Assembly: GCF_027579695.1 (NCBI RefSeq)
Contig: NC_083569.1
Coordinates: forward strand, 71,187,149 to 71,251,148
Source of the DNA: Neoarius graeffei
Lineage: Eukaryota > Chordata > Actinopteri > Siluriformes > Ariidae
Direction: 5' to 3'
Length of the DNA: 64,000 nucleotides
Shown: positions 1-9,876 of the stretch, one piece after another
How the letters are laid out: each line of letters begins with the position of its first letter
How positions within the stretch are numbered: the first letter of the stretch is position 1
Translations under genes and position numbers: made by a program
The notes under the pieces: generated by a model
Seen by the model: the letters and a program-made list of their open reading frames with translations, nothing else
The model's database searches: none
What the model was told of the DNA's origin: nothing

Positions 1-33
1 TAAATATATAATAAATATATATAAATAAATATA

Positions 34-36
<3 letters not shown>

Positions 37-87
<51 letters not shown>

Positions 88-88
88 G
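37..88. repeat. (AT)n microsatellite
   Basis: A run of AT dinucleotides at the left edge, followed by TGTATG/TGTGTG variants up to about 108. Confidence 0.9.
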
Positions 89-116
89 TATGTATGTGTG
101 TGTATATGTTATTTCC

Positions 117-246
117 CAGCTGGGAGGTCCGTATGGTGAAATACCGTGACCGAGGTCTTGAAAGTACTGAGCGAGGCCCTCTGGGCCGAGATCAGTATTC
201 AAGGCCGAGGTCACGGTATTTCACCATACGGACCGACCTTAAGCTG
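117..246. repeat. Foldback repeat, long hairpin
   Basis: Arms starting CAGCTGGGAGGTCCGTATGG and ending CCATACGGACCGACC...AGCTGG are reverse complements over about 45 nt. A second pairing inside (CCGAGGTCTTGAAAGTACTG with CAGTATTCAAGGCCGAGG) extends it. A related fragment with ACGGACCTGTTCACCAGCC follows at about 770-800, so 117-870 may be one element lying just before the first visible cct7 exon. Confidence 0.7.
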
Positions 247-927
247 GTAAATAATATATTTATTTTTTTCTTTACCAAATTCTAACAGAAAACGAGAGCG
301 CCCGAAAGGGAAAACCGAGCCGAGCCGCCATTTTGAATCCTCATTCACGGCTGTAATGCAAATGGCTTCCTCCTCGGTATACAAGTGCACTTCCATGGCG
401 GGAAAAAAAACTACATTTTGCTGCCTATGTCGTCCCCTATTTATACAAATAGGAGTCATTCAGGATTCAGCCATGTTTTTGCTCGGCGTTAGCAACAGTT
501 AGAGGTTTTTAGCTTTCTCCTGAAATGCTTTATTTTATTTCTTTTTCCTCAGGGTAGTAAAACTCGCTTTCGCTGTGAACACTGTCGTTATCGCTATCCA
601 TGCTGTAAAATTAATGCTATTCTCCTGAGAAATGCTGGCAAAAATTTATAAGATTTTTGATAATCTTATAAATAAATCTTATTTTAAAAACGATAAATGT
701 TGACAAAAAAATGCTACTATGTTTGTGAACGAGCGAGTCGCCAGAGGTCCGTAACCGGGGTCCGTACTGTAGGCTACGGACCTGTTCACCAGCCAATCAG
801 AGCACAGGATTTGATGGAAATTGGACTGTGAAAAAAATAAATTTGTGTTAATATATGCATTTTGTTGGCTATTAATGTGCATCCTGAGTGACTTGAGAAA
901 GCTGAGTGACCATGGTTTCTCCTCCAG

Positions 928-1025
928 GCCTGTGGGGGCTCCATCCAGACAAGTGTTGGCTCCCTCTCTGATGATGTACTGGGTCGCTGCGAGCTCTTTG
1001 AGGAGGTGCAAGTTGGAGGAGAGAG
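928..1025 (+). CDS. cct7: cct7 exon (apical-to-intermediate region)
   Basis: A 98-nt exon between a TCTCCTCCAG acceptor and a GTAAAG donor. It reads [13 protein letters not shown], then [19 protein letters not shown], the conserved CCT-eta stretch just before the RYNFF motif. It ends two bases into an arginine codon that the next exon completes. The acceptor is preceded within about 60 nt by the end of a foldback repeat region. Confidence 0.94.
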
Positions 1026-4000
1026 GTAAAGATGGTTCAGTCACACTCCCTGATGGGTACTTATTATTAATCATGTGGACAGGACCATGCGTGACCATTA
1101 TAAATGACCATTAAGAGAAATTTCCGTGCTTGCTGTGTTTTATGTAACTGTGAGCTAAAATTGCAGTAGGGCTGAACGATATATCGTTATCGTATCTATA
1201 TCTAGATATGAACATTCAAAATATTAATATCGAAAAAGCAACGATATAGACGATATAGATTTCCCCTCACCGTGCTCGCCCTGCATGTCCAGCTCTGGCA
1301 GTCACAACAAACATTGTTTTTACGATTGCCCTTGAATGCAGCCATTCTAAGGCCAGCCAACCACAAACCTTATTTCATGCTTGCAGTGGATCGACAGCTG
1401 AAGCCAACCAATGACAAACATATGAGGGCGGGACGAGGGAGACGGAGACTGACGCACACACGCACTACAGACACAGCGGGGAAAATAAAAAGAAAGAAAA
1501 TGAGTGCGGAAGATAATGCGGCCGGTGGCGGTGCAGGATCTGATTTGGTGCCAAAACATAAATCATCCTCCATTATTTGGAGGTATTTTGGATTCAAAAA
1601 GGACGATGTTAACCAGAGTGAGGTGTTGTGCAAGTCGTGCTTAGCAAAAATTGCGACGAAGTAAGGTAGCACAACAAACATGTTTCACCACCTGAAACAA
1701 CACCATCGCGTGCTGCACGAAGAGTGTATGACAATGAGAGAAACACCGGGGACTTCTGTCATCCCAAAATAAGCCAAAGCAAAGTTTGATTGCTGATGCG
1801 TTCAGTAGCGTTACACCGTACGAGTCGACGTCCACCAGACATAAAAAAATTACAGACGCTAGAACATACCACATTGCAAAAGACATGGTACCCAGAGATG
1901 CCAATCACTATGATTTGTGCGTAGTCACTACGTTTTTGATAGTAGCACTACGAGGCTACGACCGTTTATTCAGTTTATATGGGATTCATACGATTTTAGC
2001 ATGGATGCGGTTCGAAACGCGTGAATCTATAAGGGTTCACGATATTTTGCCGGTGTTCGGTACATTTGAGGCCAATTATCGCTTGATAATTCAATATTTT
2101 GACTGTATTTATGGTCAAAGTTTGCTTCGATGGGCGCCGCCATCTTTGTTGACAAGCGTTCTGTGCATGCGCGAATTAATTATCGATGCCGCGATGGAAT
2201 GTTGAGCAGCCCATGTCACTAGGTATTGAGGGGCTGTCGGGGTGTTGTAACCTCACAAACATGCTACTAAAGAAAAACTGTTGGAACTGAAACAGTCATC
2301 TTCTGAAGTAAATCAATCAGAACTGAATAAGTAATCTGACTTGATATTGATGAGATTAAAAGTGAAAGGAAGTTGATAAAAATTAAAAGTAATCAAAGTG
2401 ACTTGACATTAATCATGGGAATAAAAAGGAAATAGACATGTTCCAGTACAGCTATTTGAGTATTGCTAATTGAGTGTTCCAGCATATTCTCTATAAACAC
2501 TGATGGCTTGTAATCTGCATTTGTTTAGTAAACTATGTGAGTATTTGCTAATTGAGTGTTCCAGTATGTTCTCTATAAATATTGATGGTATGTAATCTGC
2601 ATTTGTGTAGTAAAGTTAAGAAAATAGGCGGCACGGTGGTGTAGCGGTTAGCGCTGTCGCCTCACAGCAAGATGGTCCGGGTTCGAGCCCTGTGGCCGGC
2701 GAGGGCCTTTCTGTGCGGAGTTTGCATGTTCTCCCCGTGTCCGCGTGGGTTTCCTCCGGGTGCTCCGGTTTCCCCCACAGTCCAAAGACATGCAGGTTAG
2801 GTTAACTGGTGACTCTAAATTGACCGTAGGTGTGAATGTGAGTGTGAATGGTTGTCTGTGTCTATGTGTCAGCCCTGTGATGACCTGGCGACTTGTCCAG
2901 GGTGTACCCCGCCTTTCGCCCGTAGTCAGCTGGGATAGGCTCCAGCTTGCCTGCGACCCTGTAGGACAGGATAAAGCGGCTAGAGATAATGAGATGAGTT
3001 AAGAAAATAATATTCACTGTTTGAAAGTTGATTGTATACAAATTACCAGAGAAGTCTTTACTTTGTGTGAATGTGGTGAGTTATGAGTATCACTCATGAG
3101 AAAATCATGAGTGATTGTGGTTTGGTTTTATTTTTCAGATAATTGAAAAAAAAAAAAAATCAACAATTTTCTCCCCCCAAAACCAACATGTCCCAGTTCA
3201 TTTTAGTCACCTGTATTCACTCAGAATGGCCCTAAAAAAGCACCAATTTCCAAAATTTTCGCTACGTGCTACGTGCCCTGCAGGCACTCCACTCGTATGC
3301 ATGTGTCACTACACATTGATTTCACAAAAGGTTGGCATCTCTGGGTACCTGTGTACACAGTCTCGAAAGAGGGCTTTAAAAAATGGTTCGGATGCTGGAC
3401 AAGCGTTATAAAATACCATCCCGAACACATTTTAATCAAGTGCCCATTCCGAAACTCTATAATGAGTTATACACTACCTGAAACGACCCATAGCCGATTT
3501 GTTGTGAAATCCGATTTTTTTGTTAGGCCGTTCACATTACCAATTATATGAGACTTGTATGCGATCTCCAATATGAACGGAAAACGACCCAAAAGTGTCC
3601 CGCATGCGCAAATTGACACGTAATAAGCACATCTACGTAATACGTAAACAAAAAAAAAGCGCACTCTTCAAGTTTGCAAGTAAAGCATGGAGATGAGGCG
3701 AGACCTGGCGATGTGGTTTTGGTGGCGGTGGCGGAACTCACACAATAACCTGATTAATGTGGGCAGCAGACTAATGAGACCGAAGGTGTCAAATTACTGG
3801 AAATTTCCAGAACAATCTTATAATCTTGTAATACAGGATGGTTTAAGTTATAAATCAGTTATAGAAACTGTTTTATTTAATCAGACTAACAGATCAACAT
3901 CCAGGTCCCTACCAAATCCACCATTAGCTTGATCAGTTCTATAAAAGTCTATTTAAATTCTGAACACTGTACAAATGTTGTTTTCCACCAAAGAGGCGGG

Positions 4001-7000
4001 ATTAGCCAACGCAGAATAGTGACGTTTGTCTCTTGTTGATGACGTGTCCGGTCAGACTGCAGTCGCATGTGAAAATATCGGATATGCATCGGAATTAGGA
4101 CCACATATCCAAGCGGCCTGGGTCGCATGTGAAAAAAATCGGATCTGTGTCATTCAGATTGTCAATAACAAATCGGATACAGGTCGCATATGGGCAAAAA
4201 AATCGGATATGGGTCGTTTCAGGGTGCAGTCTGAACGTAGTCATAATGCATATAAATGCATTTTCTGCATACAGTTATGTGATCTTTTGAAGAATATAAG
4301 ATGTTGCACTTTCAATGTTCCACCAGCTGCTGCATTTGTTATTTATTGTTAAAGCAGAGCTGCAGTAAAATGTTTGATTTGTGATCTTTTTTGAATCCAA
4401 AATACCTCCAAAATCTTTTGATCAACATTAACATAAATTATTTATTCGTAATTTATGTTAATGTTGATGACTGGCAGCGAGTTCTTAAAAATAAAACTGC
4501 ACTTTCCACGTTTTATGATGTTTTTATTTTTCTGAAAAATGCTTGGTTTTCACCGAACCCGTAGTCATATCGTATCGATATCGAGATATCTGGCATGAAT
4601 ATCGAGATATGAAATGTTGTCCATATCATTCAGCCCTGAATTACAGTATACAGACAATACCTGCTTTTCTAGGTACAACTTCTTCAAAGGCTGTCCTAAG
4701 GCCAAGACATGCACCATCATCCTGAGGGGTGGAGCTGAGCAGTTTATGGAGGAAACTGAGCGGTCACTGCATGACGCCATTATGATCGTACGCAGAGCCA
4801 TCAAGGTGCGTTATCAGTCATTACACAGCTTGTGAAATGCGTTTTTGTTTCTTGTTGAATTGATGTCCAAGTAAAACCTGCCTGCTCAGCCCCAGTTTGT
4901 AATCTCTTGGCTACAGAATGACTCCATTGTGGCTGGAGGTGGTGCTATAGAGATGGAGTTGTCCAAATATTTGAGGGACTATTCCAGGACCATCCCAGGC
5001 AAGCAGCAGCTGCTGATAGGCGCCTACGCAAAAGCACTGGAGGTCATTCCCAGACAGCTGTGCGACAACGCTGGCTTTGATGCAACTAATATCCTCAACA
5101 AGCTCCGGGCCAGACACGCACAGGTAAGAATACTGATACGGTTATGCCCACTGCTATCACACACGACCAGTGTGTGAGGATTAGACTGACTGAAACTGAA
5201 AGCTACTGATAAGACACCTTTTTTTCTATAAATGTTTGTAAATAGAATGGGTTACTTTCTAATGGTACAATGTGTTTGCTCATTGCCTCAGAAGGCTAAT
5301 GGATGATTAGAAAACCCTTGTACAATCATGTTAGCACAGCTGAAAACAGTTGAGCTCTTTAGAGAAGCTATAAAACTGACCTTCCTTTGAGCAGATTGAG
5401 TTTCTGGAGCATGACATTTGTGGGGTCGATTAAATGCTCAAAATGGCCAGAAAATTGTCTTGACTATATTCTCTATTCATTTTACAACTTATGGTGGTAA
5501 ATAAAAGTGTGACTTTTCATGGAAAACACAAAATTGTCTGGGTGACCCCAAACTTTTGAACGGTAGTGTACATGGTTCTGTATGTGCAGAATCTACACTG
5601 TAGCTACAGCCACTGTTCATTTTACCATCCCAGCTGTTGGTATGAATTTTATCAGAACGCTCTTCACTTGTCTGACATAGAAACACCATCCTCACTTTTC
5701 TGTGGCGGCTCATCCTCAGCACAGCAGTGACGTTGATTGATTAGATTTTTGTCATCGTGTTGTAAGAATGAGTGTAAGAATGGCGCACTGCGTGTACGCG
5801 TAAGCATTACAATCACCAGACCGGCGAATCGTGATCTCGCGATATGAACAGCTGATCTCGCATTATCAAAGCTACACAAGAACAAGTGGTGAAGCCACTT
5901 TGTCCTCATGTTGTAACAATAGCGAAACTTGGTAACCAATCAGCACTTATCCTGATCAAGTTCGATTACCCGTTCTACTTCTTGATAAACTTTGGAACCA
6001 ATCAGAACCAGAAACGAAACCTTGTTATAACTTTGTAGTATTAGAAGATAATCGGCAGATAAAAAGATAAAGGGTTGTTTTACAGTCAGGGTCCGCAAGC
6101 TAAAAATCACATTTAACACTTATTATCTTCAATATCAAAAGGCTTGACTAAATAAACTCGGTTGTTTATTGTAGCCCTGTGATCGCTCTATTTACCATGC
6201 AAAAAAAAATTTGGTGATAACGTTATTTTTGGTGAATGTATGGCAATATAGGTCATATTTAGCAAAATTACTCGTGTCATTTAGAAAAAGTGCTTTTTTG
6301 ACCACAGGTAGCTCCAAAAGGGATGCACTTACATCATTCTTTATACCATAAAACACATATTTGGTTCCATATCATTGGAAACATAGTTAAGTTTTAATGT
6401 TGAATGCCAGTAAGTTTTCAGACTATTTTGATCAAATTAGTATGTAATTGTGTCCAAAAAAGTCCTCTCCGAGACAGCTCATTTTTCAATATAAAATAAC
6501 ATATCTAAAATGATTATTTTCATCCTAAAATGTGGTCAAGATATTGGGACATAAATATTAGAGACAACTAACACAAAGCTTACAGCCTTGTATTTAAAAG
6601 CACTATGGAAGTAGTGGATTCTGAATTGTCAAAAAAAAGTCCTCTCCGAGAATCACTTCATTTGTTTCTCCCATCTTATAGCAGATTACACAAAACTACC
6701 ATACACACACGTCAAAAAATTACCTGAAATCTGTTCTTTAACTTGTCCTTCACTTAAAAACTGGTACAAGAACCAGTTTGAATCAATTTGAATTTTGGAC
6801 CCCTGTGACACAAACTTTGTACCCTGATTGTAAAACAACCCTAAACGAAATTCACCTCATGGTTCGCCAAGGCTACCGATTCAATATCAAGTCAGTGGTG
6901 TTTATTTTAAGAAAGTTTACCTTTTGATTATCACAGCTTTTGTTTGGGGCTTCTGAAAGGTCGAATGAAAGGGTTTTTTGGGTTTTTTTTAAATATAATA

Positions 7001-8235
7001 AAGCTTTTTGGCTGATATATTGAGAAGCCGATATCAAACTTCTGCTATTCGCTTTAATTTTATTTTTTATTTTAGAAGCTTTACACTGCACTTGTGAAAC
7101 AAAATGTGCTCATTAGTACTAAATAATGTTTCTAAGGCAATTCATGAACAAGTGCTTTCTCACTATTTTTTGAAAATATAGTTCACAGCACTGTATTTTG
7201 AACAAAACGCAGTAAACAAAATTGGTAACTGTGGCAGTGGGGGCGTGGTCAAGCGGCGGTCTGTGACCGGAGGGCGGAGTCAGGGAAGGTAAGTGGCAGA
7301 ATCACTGCACCTGAGGTTAATGTGTGTGTGTGTGTGTGTCTTCCCCAGTGACCGCGCCCTATTTGAGGAGAGAGAGAGCGAGAGCAGAGGGGGCTCTCTC
7401 CCCAACCAGACGACTGATGTGTGCGTGTGTCTGAGTGTCTGGGAGAGTGGTGTAACGCTGAAAAGTGTAACAATAAAAAGAGTTTTGTGAACTCAGTGCT
7501 GGCCTGCCGTCCTTCTGTGCTCCACCCACCCATACGAACTGTCACAGTGGTGCCGAAACCTGGGAATGAGCACAGAAGGACGGCAGGCCAGCACTGAGTT
7601 CACAAAACTCTTTTTATTGTTCCACTTTTCAGTGTTACACCTAGGGATGTTAACCGATGACCGTTTGACCGGTGGTTGACCGAATCAACGTCAACCGGTT
7701 AATTTTTTTTTTTGGTTGTCAGTTTAAAAAAAAAAAAAATCAATGGTTTTAGAGCGGAGAACCTGGAATTCTGTGTTGTAAACGCTTGGGGCATGCCATG
7801 CGGTGTAAGGACGACAGCTGACAAATCAGAAACACCCATTCAGTCATGTCCCGCCCTCCCGCCGCAGTTGAAGACAGCTGCCACTCGGCGAGAGAAAAGT
7901 GTAGACACAGGCTTTTTAGCTTACAAATTACTGTTCTGTTTTTTAAATTATTATTAGAAGGCACATGGAGTTTAGTCCTGCCTTGGCCAGTGCATTCTGA
8001 AAGTATGTTTCGGTCTGTAGCCAACAATGCATGTTATTGCAGATCAGATCTCTCCACACAAACTAAAGGAGCAGATGCCTACTTTTTCACAGCTGAATCG
8101 TGCAGATCCGATTTTTTTTTTTTTTAGGGGGGGGCGTTGGAGTGTCTGAATAATTTACATCTGAGTAAATTCTGTATTAAAATTACTAAATAAGCAAATG
8201 CCGTTGAAATTATTCAGACACTCCAACGCGCCCCC

Positions 8236-8268
<33 letters not shown>

Positions 8269-9072
8269 GGATCTGCACGATTCAGCCGTGAAAAAGGCGG
8301 CATCCGCCAAAAGGCGCGCCGTTTGCATCCCTGTTTAAACTCATCGGTTAACCGACTTTAACCAGCTAATGAGGCTCGGTGGTCGGTCAAGATTTTTTTT
8401 AGTTTTCGCCATCCCTAGTTACACCACTCTCCCAGACACGCACACACATCAGTCGTCTGGTTGGGGAGAGAGCCCCCTCTGCTCTCGCTCTCTCTCCTTA
8501 AATAGGGCGCGGTCACTGGGGAAGACACACACACACATATTAATTAACCTCAGGTGCAGTGATTCTGCCACCTACCTTCCCTGACTCCGCCCTCCGGTCA
8601 CAGACCGACGCTTGACCACGCCCCCACTGCCACAGTAACCAAAATACTACAAGCCCTGATGCTGCTCACAGCTTGGTGATGCTTGCAAGAGATGAGGCGA
8701 GTGTAACATGTATATATGCTATATTTACTGTATGGACATGGTATTGGAAAACAGTTTTATTTATAAGCAATACCCATAGGGTATCCTTTTTTTTTTAAAT
8801 GTATGGAGTATTAATGCATTCACAAATTGTTTGTCTGTCAGGGTGGAATGTGGTACGGCGTGGACGTGAACAGTGAGGATATTGCTGATAATTTCCAGGC
8901 GTGCGTGTGGGAGCCGGCCGTCGTGCGCATCAATGCTCTAACCGCCGCCTCCGAGGCCGCCTGCCTCATCCTCTCTGTGGACGAGACCATCAAAAACCCC
9001 CGCAGTAGTGTCAACGCCCCTCCAGCACCTGGTGGTAGAGGCAGGGGTCGTGGTAGGCCCCATGCCCACTAG
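928..9072 (+). CDS. cct7: cct7, T-complex protein 1 subunit eta (3' four exons)
   Basis: Encodes the C-terminal part of the eta subunit of TRiC/CCT, the double-ring cytosolic chaperonin that folds actin, tubulin and other proteins with ATP. Four coding exons are visible: 928-1025, 4673-4805, 4917-5123 and 8842-9072. Their phases join without a gap, giving about 223 residues, roughly the last two fifths of a subunit of about 545. Visible signatures are [33 protein letters not shown], the chaperonin nucleotide-site motif [11 protein letters not shown], and the eta-type end [13 protein letters not shown]. Introns have GT-AG ends. The first intron carries a whole hAT element and the third a palindromic LTR unit. 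The 5' exons lie left of the window. No frameshift or stop breaks the exons, so the gene looks functional. Confidence 0.96.
1501..1895 (+). pseudogene. hAT transposase N-terminal remnant (BED zinc finger)
   Basis: Starts at the ATG at 1501. It reads [16 protein letters not shown] and CKSCLAKI, then, after an in-frame TAA at about 1662, [10 protein letters not shown]. The spaced CxxC and H..H residues form a BED-type DNA-binding finger. A different frame then gives [20 protein letters not shown], like the linker of ZBED-type hAT transposases. The catalytic domain is missing, so it cannot be active. Confidence 0.7.
2455..2619. repeat. Two-copy tandem repeat, about 82 bp
   Basis: Two neighbouring copies share GCTAATTGAGTGTTCCAG, TTCTCTATAAA and TAATCTGCATTTGT with a few substitutions. 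It lies inside the hAT element just before a SINE. Confidence 0.75.
2627..2996 (+). mobile_element. tRNA-headed SINE (V-SINE/DANA-like), full length
   Basis: Begins GGCGGCACGGTGGTGTAGCG with A-box and B-box (GGTTCGAGCC-type) promoter sequence. It has the conserved core around CCCACAGTCCAAAGACATGC and ends with the GATAATGAGATG tail. It is flanked by a perfect 13-bp duplication, AGTTAAGAAAATA (2614-2626 and 2997-3009). Confidence 0.95.
3476..4224. mobile_element. MITE with CCTGAAACGACCCATA ends
   Basis: Ends CCTGAAACGACCCATA and its complement near 4208-4223. The interior repeats the theme ATCGGAT...TTTTTT and CACATGCGACC in inverted order. No coding sequence. It is nested in the hAT element. 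Confidence 0.6.
4421..4468. repeat. Perfect 20-bp inverted repeat, 8-nt loop
   Basis: ATCAACATTAACATAAATTA is followed by 8 nt and its exact reverse complement. It lies in the subterminal region of the hAT element, 204 nt before a cct7 exon. Confidence 0.9.
4673..4805 (+). CDS. cct7: cct7 exon
   Basis: A 133-nt exon after the acceptor TGCTTTTCTAG and before a GTGCGT donor. It encodes [19 protein letters not shown], then the [19 protein letters not shown] block, typical of the apical-to-intermediate transition of CCT-eta. The intron just upstream is almost entirely transposon: a hAT terminal repeat ends at 4638, 34 nt before the exon. Confidence 0.96.
4917..5123 (+). CDS. cct7: cct7 exon (nucleotide-binding part of equatorial domain)
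   Basis: A 207-nt, phase-0 exon with acceptor GGCTACAG and donor GTAAGA. It begins [19 protein letters not shown], the group II chaperonin GGGAxE motif of the ATP site. It ends [20 protein letters not shown], conserved in CCT-eta. Confidence 0.97.
5257..5568 (+). mobile_element. Tc1-like non-autonomous element, 5'-truncated
   Basis: Matches the right half of the element at 20737-22165 and ends in the same terminal repeat, CCAAACTTTTGAACGGTAGTG, followed by TA. It lies in the cct7 intron 5124-8841. Confidence 0.8.
6071..6842. mobile_element. MITE with AGGGTTGTTTTACARTCAGG ends
   Basis: Left end AGGGTTGTTTTACAGTCAGG and right end CCTGATTGTAAAACAACCCT form about 22-bp terminal inverted repeats. 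The 772-bp AT-rich interior repeats AGTCCTCTCCGAGA twice and has no long reading frame. Confidence 0.75.
7230..7546 (+). mobile_element. LTR (left member of an inverted LTR pair)
   Basis: Starts TGTGGCAGTGGGGGCGTGG and ends GAACTGTCACA, the TG...CA form of a 317-bp LTR. It has a TATA-like CTATTTGAGGAGAGAGAG (CTATTTAAGG in the other copy) at about 7360 and an AATAAA at about 7471. A PBS-like tract follows it. A 5-bp GTAAC lies directly upstream at 7225-7229. Confidence 0.75.
7548..7565 (+). promoter_or_regulatory. tRNA primer-binding-site-like tract
   Basis: TGGTGCCGAAACCTGGGA begins one base after the CA end of the left LTR. TGG followed by a tRNA 3'-end complement is the form of a retrotransposon minus-strand primer site. 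I did not assign the tRNA. Confidence 0.65.
7642..8417. mobile_element. hAT-type non-autonomous element in the LTR
   Basis: Ends TAGGGATG and CATCCCTA with a perfect 8-bp duplication, GTTACACC (7634-7641 and 8418-8425). Subterminal TTAACCGATGA/TCATCGGTTAACC repeats are inverted. The interior is itself a hairpin with poly(T)/poly(G) and poly(C)/poly(A) tracts. Confidence 0.8.
8076..8301. repeat. Hairpin with 26-nt poly(C)
   Basis: GAATCGTGCAGATCCGATTT and GTTGGAGTGTCTGAATAATT are repeated as reverse complements 8206-8301. The loop is about 50 nt. Position 8231-8256 is an uninterrupted C run, opposite G8 in the left arm. Confidence 0.8.
8842..9072 (+). CDS. cct7: cct7 last coding exon and stop
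   Basis: A 231-nt exon after the acceptor TTGTCTGTCAG, ending in TAG at 9070-9072. It encodes [20 protein letters not shown] and the end of the equatorial domain ([13 protein letters not shown] in family form, with LSVDE here). It closes with an RG-rich tail, [13 protein letters not shown], which is peculiar to the eta subunit. Confidence 0.97.
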   Translation, partial: GGMWYGVDVNSEDIADNFQACVWEPAVVRINALTAASEAACLILSVDETIKNPRSSVNAPPAPGGRGRGRGRPHAH

Positions 9073-9475
9073 AATGCACATGTATACATACACATGCACC
9101 AAACCTTGGGTACAGCAGCTCTTTATATGTGTAGCCTCAGGACTGTTAGATCAAAAGGATGCAGTTTTGGTCCCGTTTTATTTACTAACCTGTTTCTGAA
9201 TGCCGACAACATTTATTAGGTGTGTTGCCTGGTGGCTGTGGAGAACATAAAAAGTACAGATTGCTAAATGTATCACTAATGCGTATGTATATGGGTTTGT
9301 AAGTAAAATGGAATTTTGGCTGCTTGTTTTGTGATAGTCTGCTCACACAAGGACTTTCTGGCTTATGAAATTGTAAAAGCACTGATGTTGGAAGTTGAGC
9401 CAGACTGCAGGATGTTCCCATGTCATTCGGTGGAACTATTTATTGGACCATTAAAATCCATACTTTCACATTTCA
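9073..9475 (+). other. cct7: cct7 probable 3' UTR
   Basis: Unique sequence downstream of the cct7 stop without recognisable repeats. An ATTAAA at 9450-9455 is the best poly(A) signal candidate. The end point is inferred, as no transcript evidence is available. Confidence 0.45.
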
Positions 9476-9876
9476 TCTGCTGTCTTGTTGTTTATTTCTT
9501 TATTTAAATGCTGATGCTCCAAGAAGGTTTCTCAGCATTTTTGCTGCCATATTCTCACTTTTCTTCTTATATACTGTGTTTGCATGCAGAGTACTGAACT
9601 TTAACATAGTGGTTAGGGCAACTCCTATGGACTGTTTCTACCAAAGATGAAATCTAGATTAGGTTTTGTGTTCATAATATGTATTAGATACATCTTCAAA
9701 GTTAATGTATAGCTAAAAAAAAAACACCTTTGTGCACATTGTGTGATTCCTCTGAAGTCCTTATGATCCAGTATTCAAGCTTTTCAGTCCATGAGATGCC
9801 CAGTTTATCCCCAAGCCACTAGGTGGCATTGTTGGTTAAAAAGTGGTGGGGGGGGGGAGAGAGAGAGAGACATCTA

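Larger units (their letters stand above)
1167..4638 (+). mobile_element. hAT transposon (degenerate, with nested insertions)
   Basis: Terminal repeats TAGGGCTGAACGATAT at 1167 and the complement of CAGGGCTGAATGATAT ending at 4638 are flanked by an 8-bp duplication, AATTGCAG (1159-1166) and AATTACAG (4639-4646). The one mismatch suggests some age. It lies wholly inside a cct7 intron. A transposase N-terminal remnant is at 1501-1895. A SINE (2627-2996) and a MITE (about 3476-4224) are nested within. Confidence 0.85.
7568..8634 (-). mobile_element. LTR (right, inverted member), split by a hAT-type element
   Basis: Reverse complement of the left LTR, lacking its last 25 or so bases. It starts at GAGCACAGAAGGACGGCAGG and ends GCCACA at 8634, followed by GTAAC (8635-8639), the same 5 bp as on the left. 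The copy is interrupted at 7642-8417. It retains the promoter-like CTATTTAAGG (minus strand). Confidence 0.75.

Noticed and set aside
2627..2700. tRNA genes at the SINE heads
   Set aside because: The A- and B-box regions are SINE promoters. The sequences do not fold as intact tRNAs and are followed by the SINE core.
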